DNA from: Bacillota bacterium
Lineage (GTDB): Bacteria > Bacillota > Limnochordia > Darwinibacteriales > Darwinibacteriaceae
Assembly: GCA_012518325.1 (NCBI GenBank)
Contig: JAAYSR010000010.1
Location: 1 to 5,864, forward strand
Length of the DNA stretch: 5,864 nucleotides
Direction: 5' to 3'
Shown in pieces: positions 5,815 through 5,864 of the stretch. Under the pieces are notes generated by a model. It saw only the letters and a list, made by a program, of their open reading frames with translations. It was not told where the DNA came from and made no database searches. Made by a program: the position numbers and the translations under genes. The stretch's first letter is position 1; every line of letters begins with the position of its first letter.

Positions 5815-5823
5815 TGTTATAAT
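5815..5823 (+). promoter_or_regulatory. Extended -10 promoter for the gene at the right edge
   Basis: TGTTATAAT combines a perfect TATAAT (5818-5823) with the TGn extension, which can compensate for the missing -35. The distance to the ATG at 5848 is 24 bp and leaves room for a short leader. A possible AAAAG/CTTTT inverted repeat (5796-5800 and 5809-5813) just upstream could be an operator, but it is short and lies in AT-rich sequence. Confidence 0.6.
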
Positions 5824-5847
5824 CAACGTAAGACAGGGGGGCTGCCT

Positions 5848-5864
5848 ATGCCAGGTGTAAAAAT
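5848..5864 (+). CDS. 5' end of an unidentified gene, cut by the window edge
   Basis: ATG at 5848 follows a strong SD (GGGGGG, 5836-5841) at about six bases and an extended -10 promoter at 5815-5823. Only five complete codons are visible (Met-Pro-Gly-Val-Lys), with no stop, which is too little to assign a family. It is divergent from the LysR gene, an arrangement in which the regulator often controls its neighbour. A further selenium-metabolism gene is possible but cannot be supported from the bases present. Confidence 0.55.

Overview
The window looks like a chromosomal segment of an anaerobic, spore-forming member of the Bacillota (Clostridia or a Peptococcaceae/Desulfotomaculum-like lineage). 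This is inferred from the gene set: a YtvI-type sporulation membrane protein, strong purine-rich Shine-Dalgarno sites, frequent GTG/TTG starts and a clostridial-style selenium cluster. Base composition is balanced, and I see no insertion sequence, CRISPR array, rRNA or tRNA.

Left part (1-1900), minus strand: a YtvI/AI-2E-family membrane protein (94-1239) with a candidate promoter just upstream. Before it in transcription order lies a NimA-like pyridoxamine-phosphate-oxidase-fold flavoprotein (1302-1859). These two are ordinary single genes without an obvious link to the rest.

Centre (1931-3620), minus strand: a tight three-gene operon, read right to left. It encodes a YedE-family membrane protein (putative selenium/sulfur transporter, 2412-3497), a 70-residue TusA-type sulfurtransferase (2210-2422, overlapping yedE by 11 bp) and a DUF3343 putative Se/S-carrier protein (1965-2207, 2 bp gap). 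A GC-rich hairpin (1934-1959) closes the operon.

Right part (3498-5864): a divergent 176-bp control region separates yedE from a plus-strand PLP-dependent cysteine desulfurase/selenocysteine lyase-like gene (3674-4840). A LysR-family regulator (4812-5717, minus) of the type associated with selenium metabolism converges on it with a 29-bp antisense overlap. A further plus-strand gene starts at 5848 behind an extended -10 promoter and is cut by the window edge.

The genes form a plausible selenium/sulfur-mobilising module: import through YedE, release of S or Se from cysteine/selenocysteine by the desulfurase, handover through the TusA-like and DUF3343 cysteine carriers, and control by the LysR protein. 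The most notable non-coding signal is a pair of 15-bp ATAG-N7-CTAT dyads, each fitting the LysR T-N11-A rule. They lie exactly 30 bp apart in the yedE/desulfurase control region, just upstream of a TATAAT box for yedE, and are a good candidate for the operator of the LysR protein encoded beside them.
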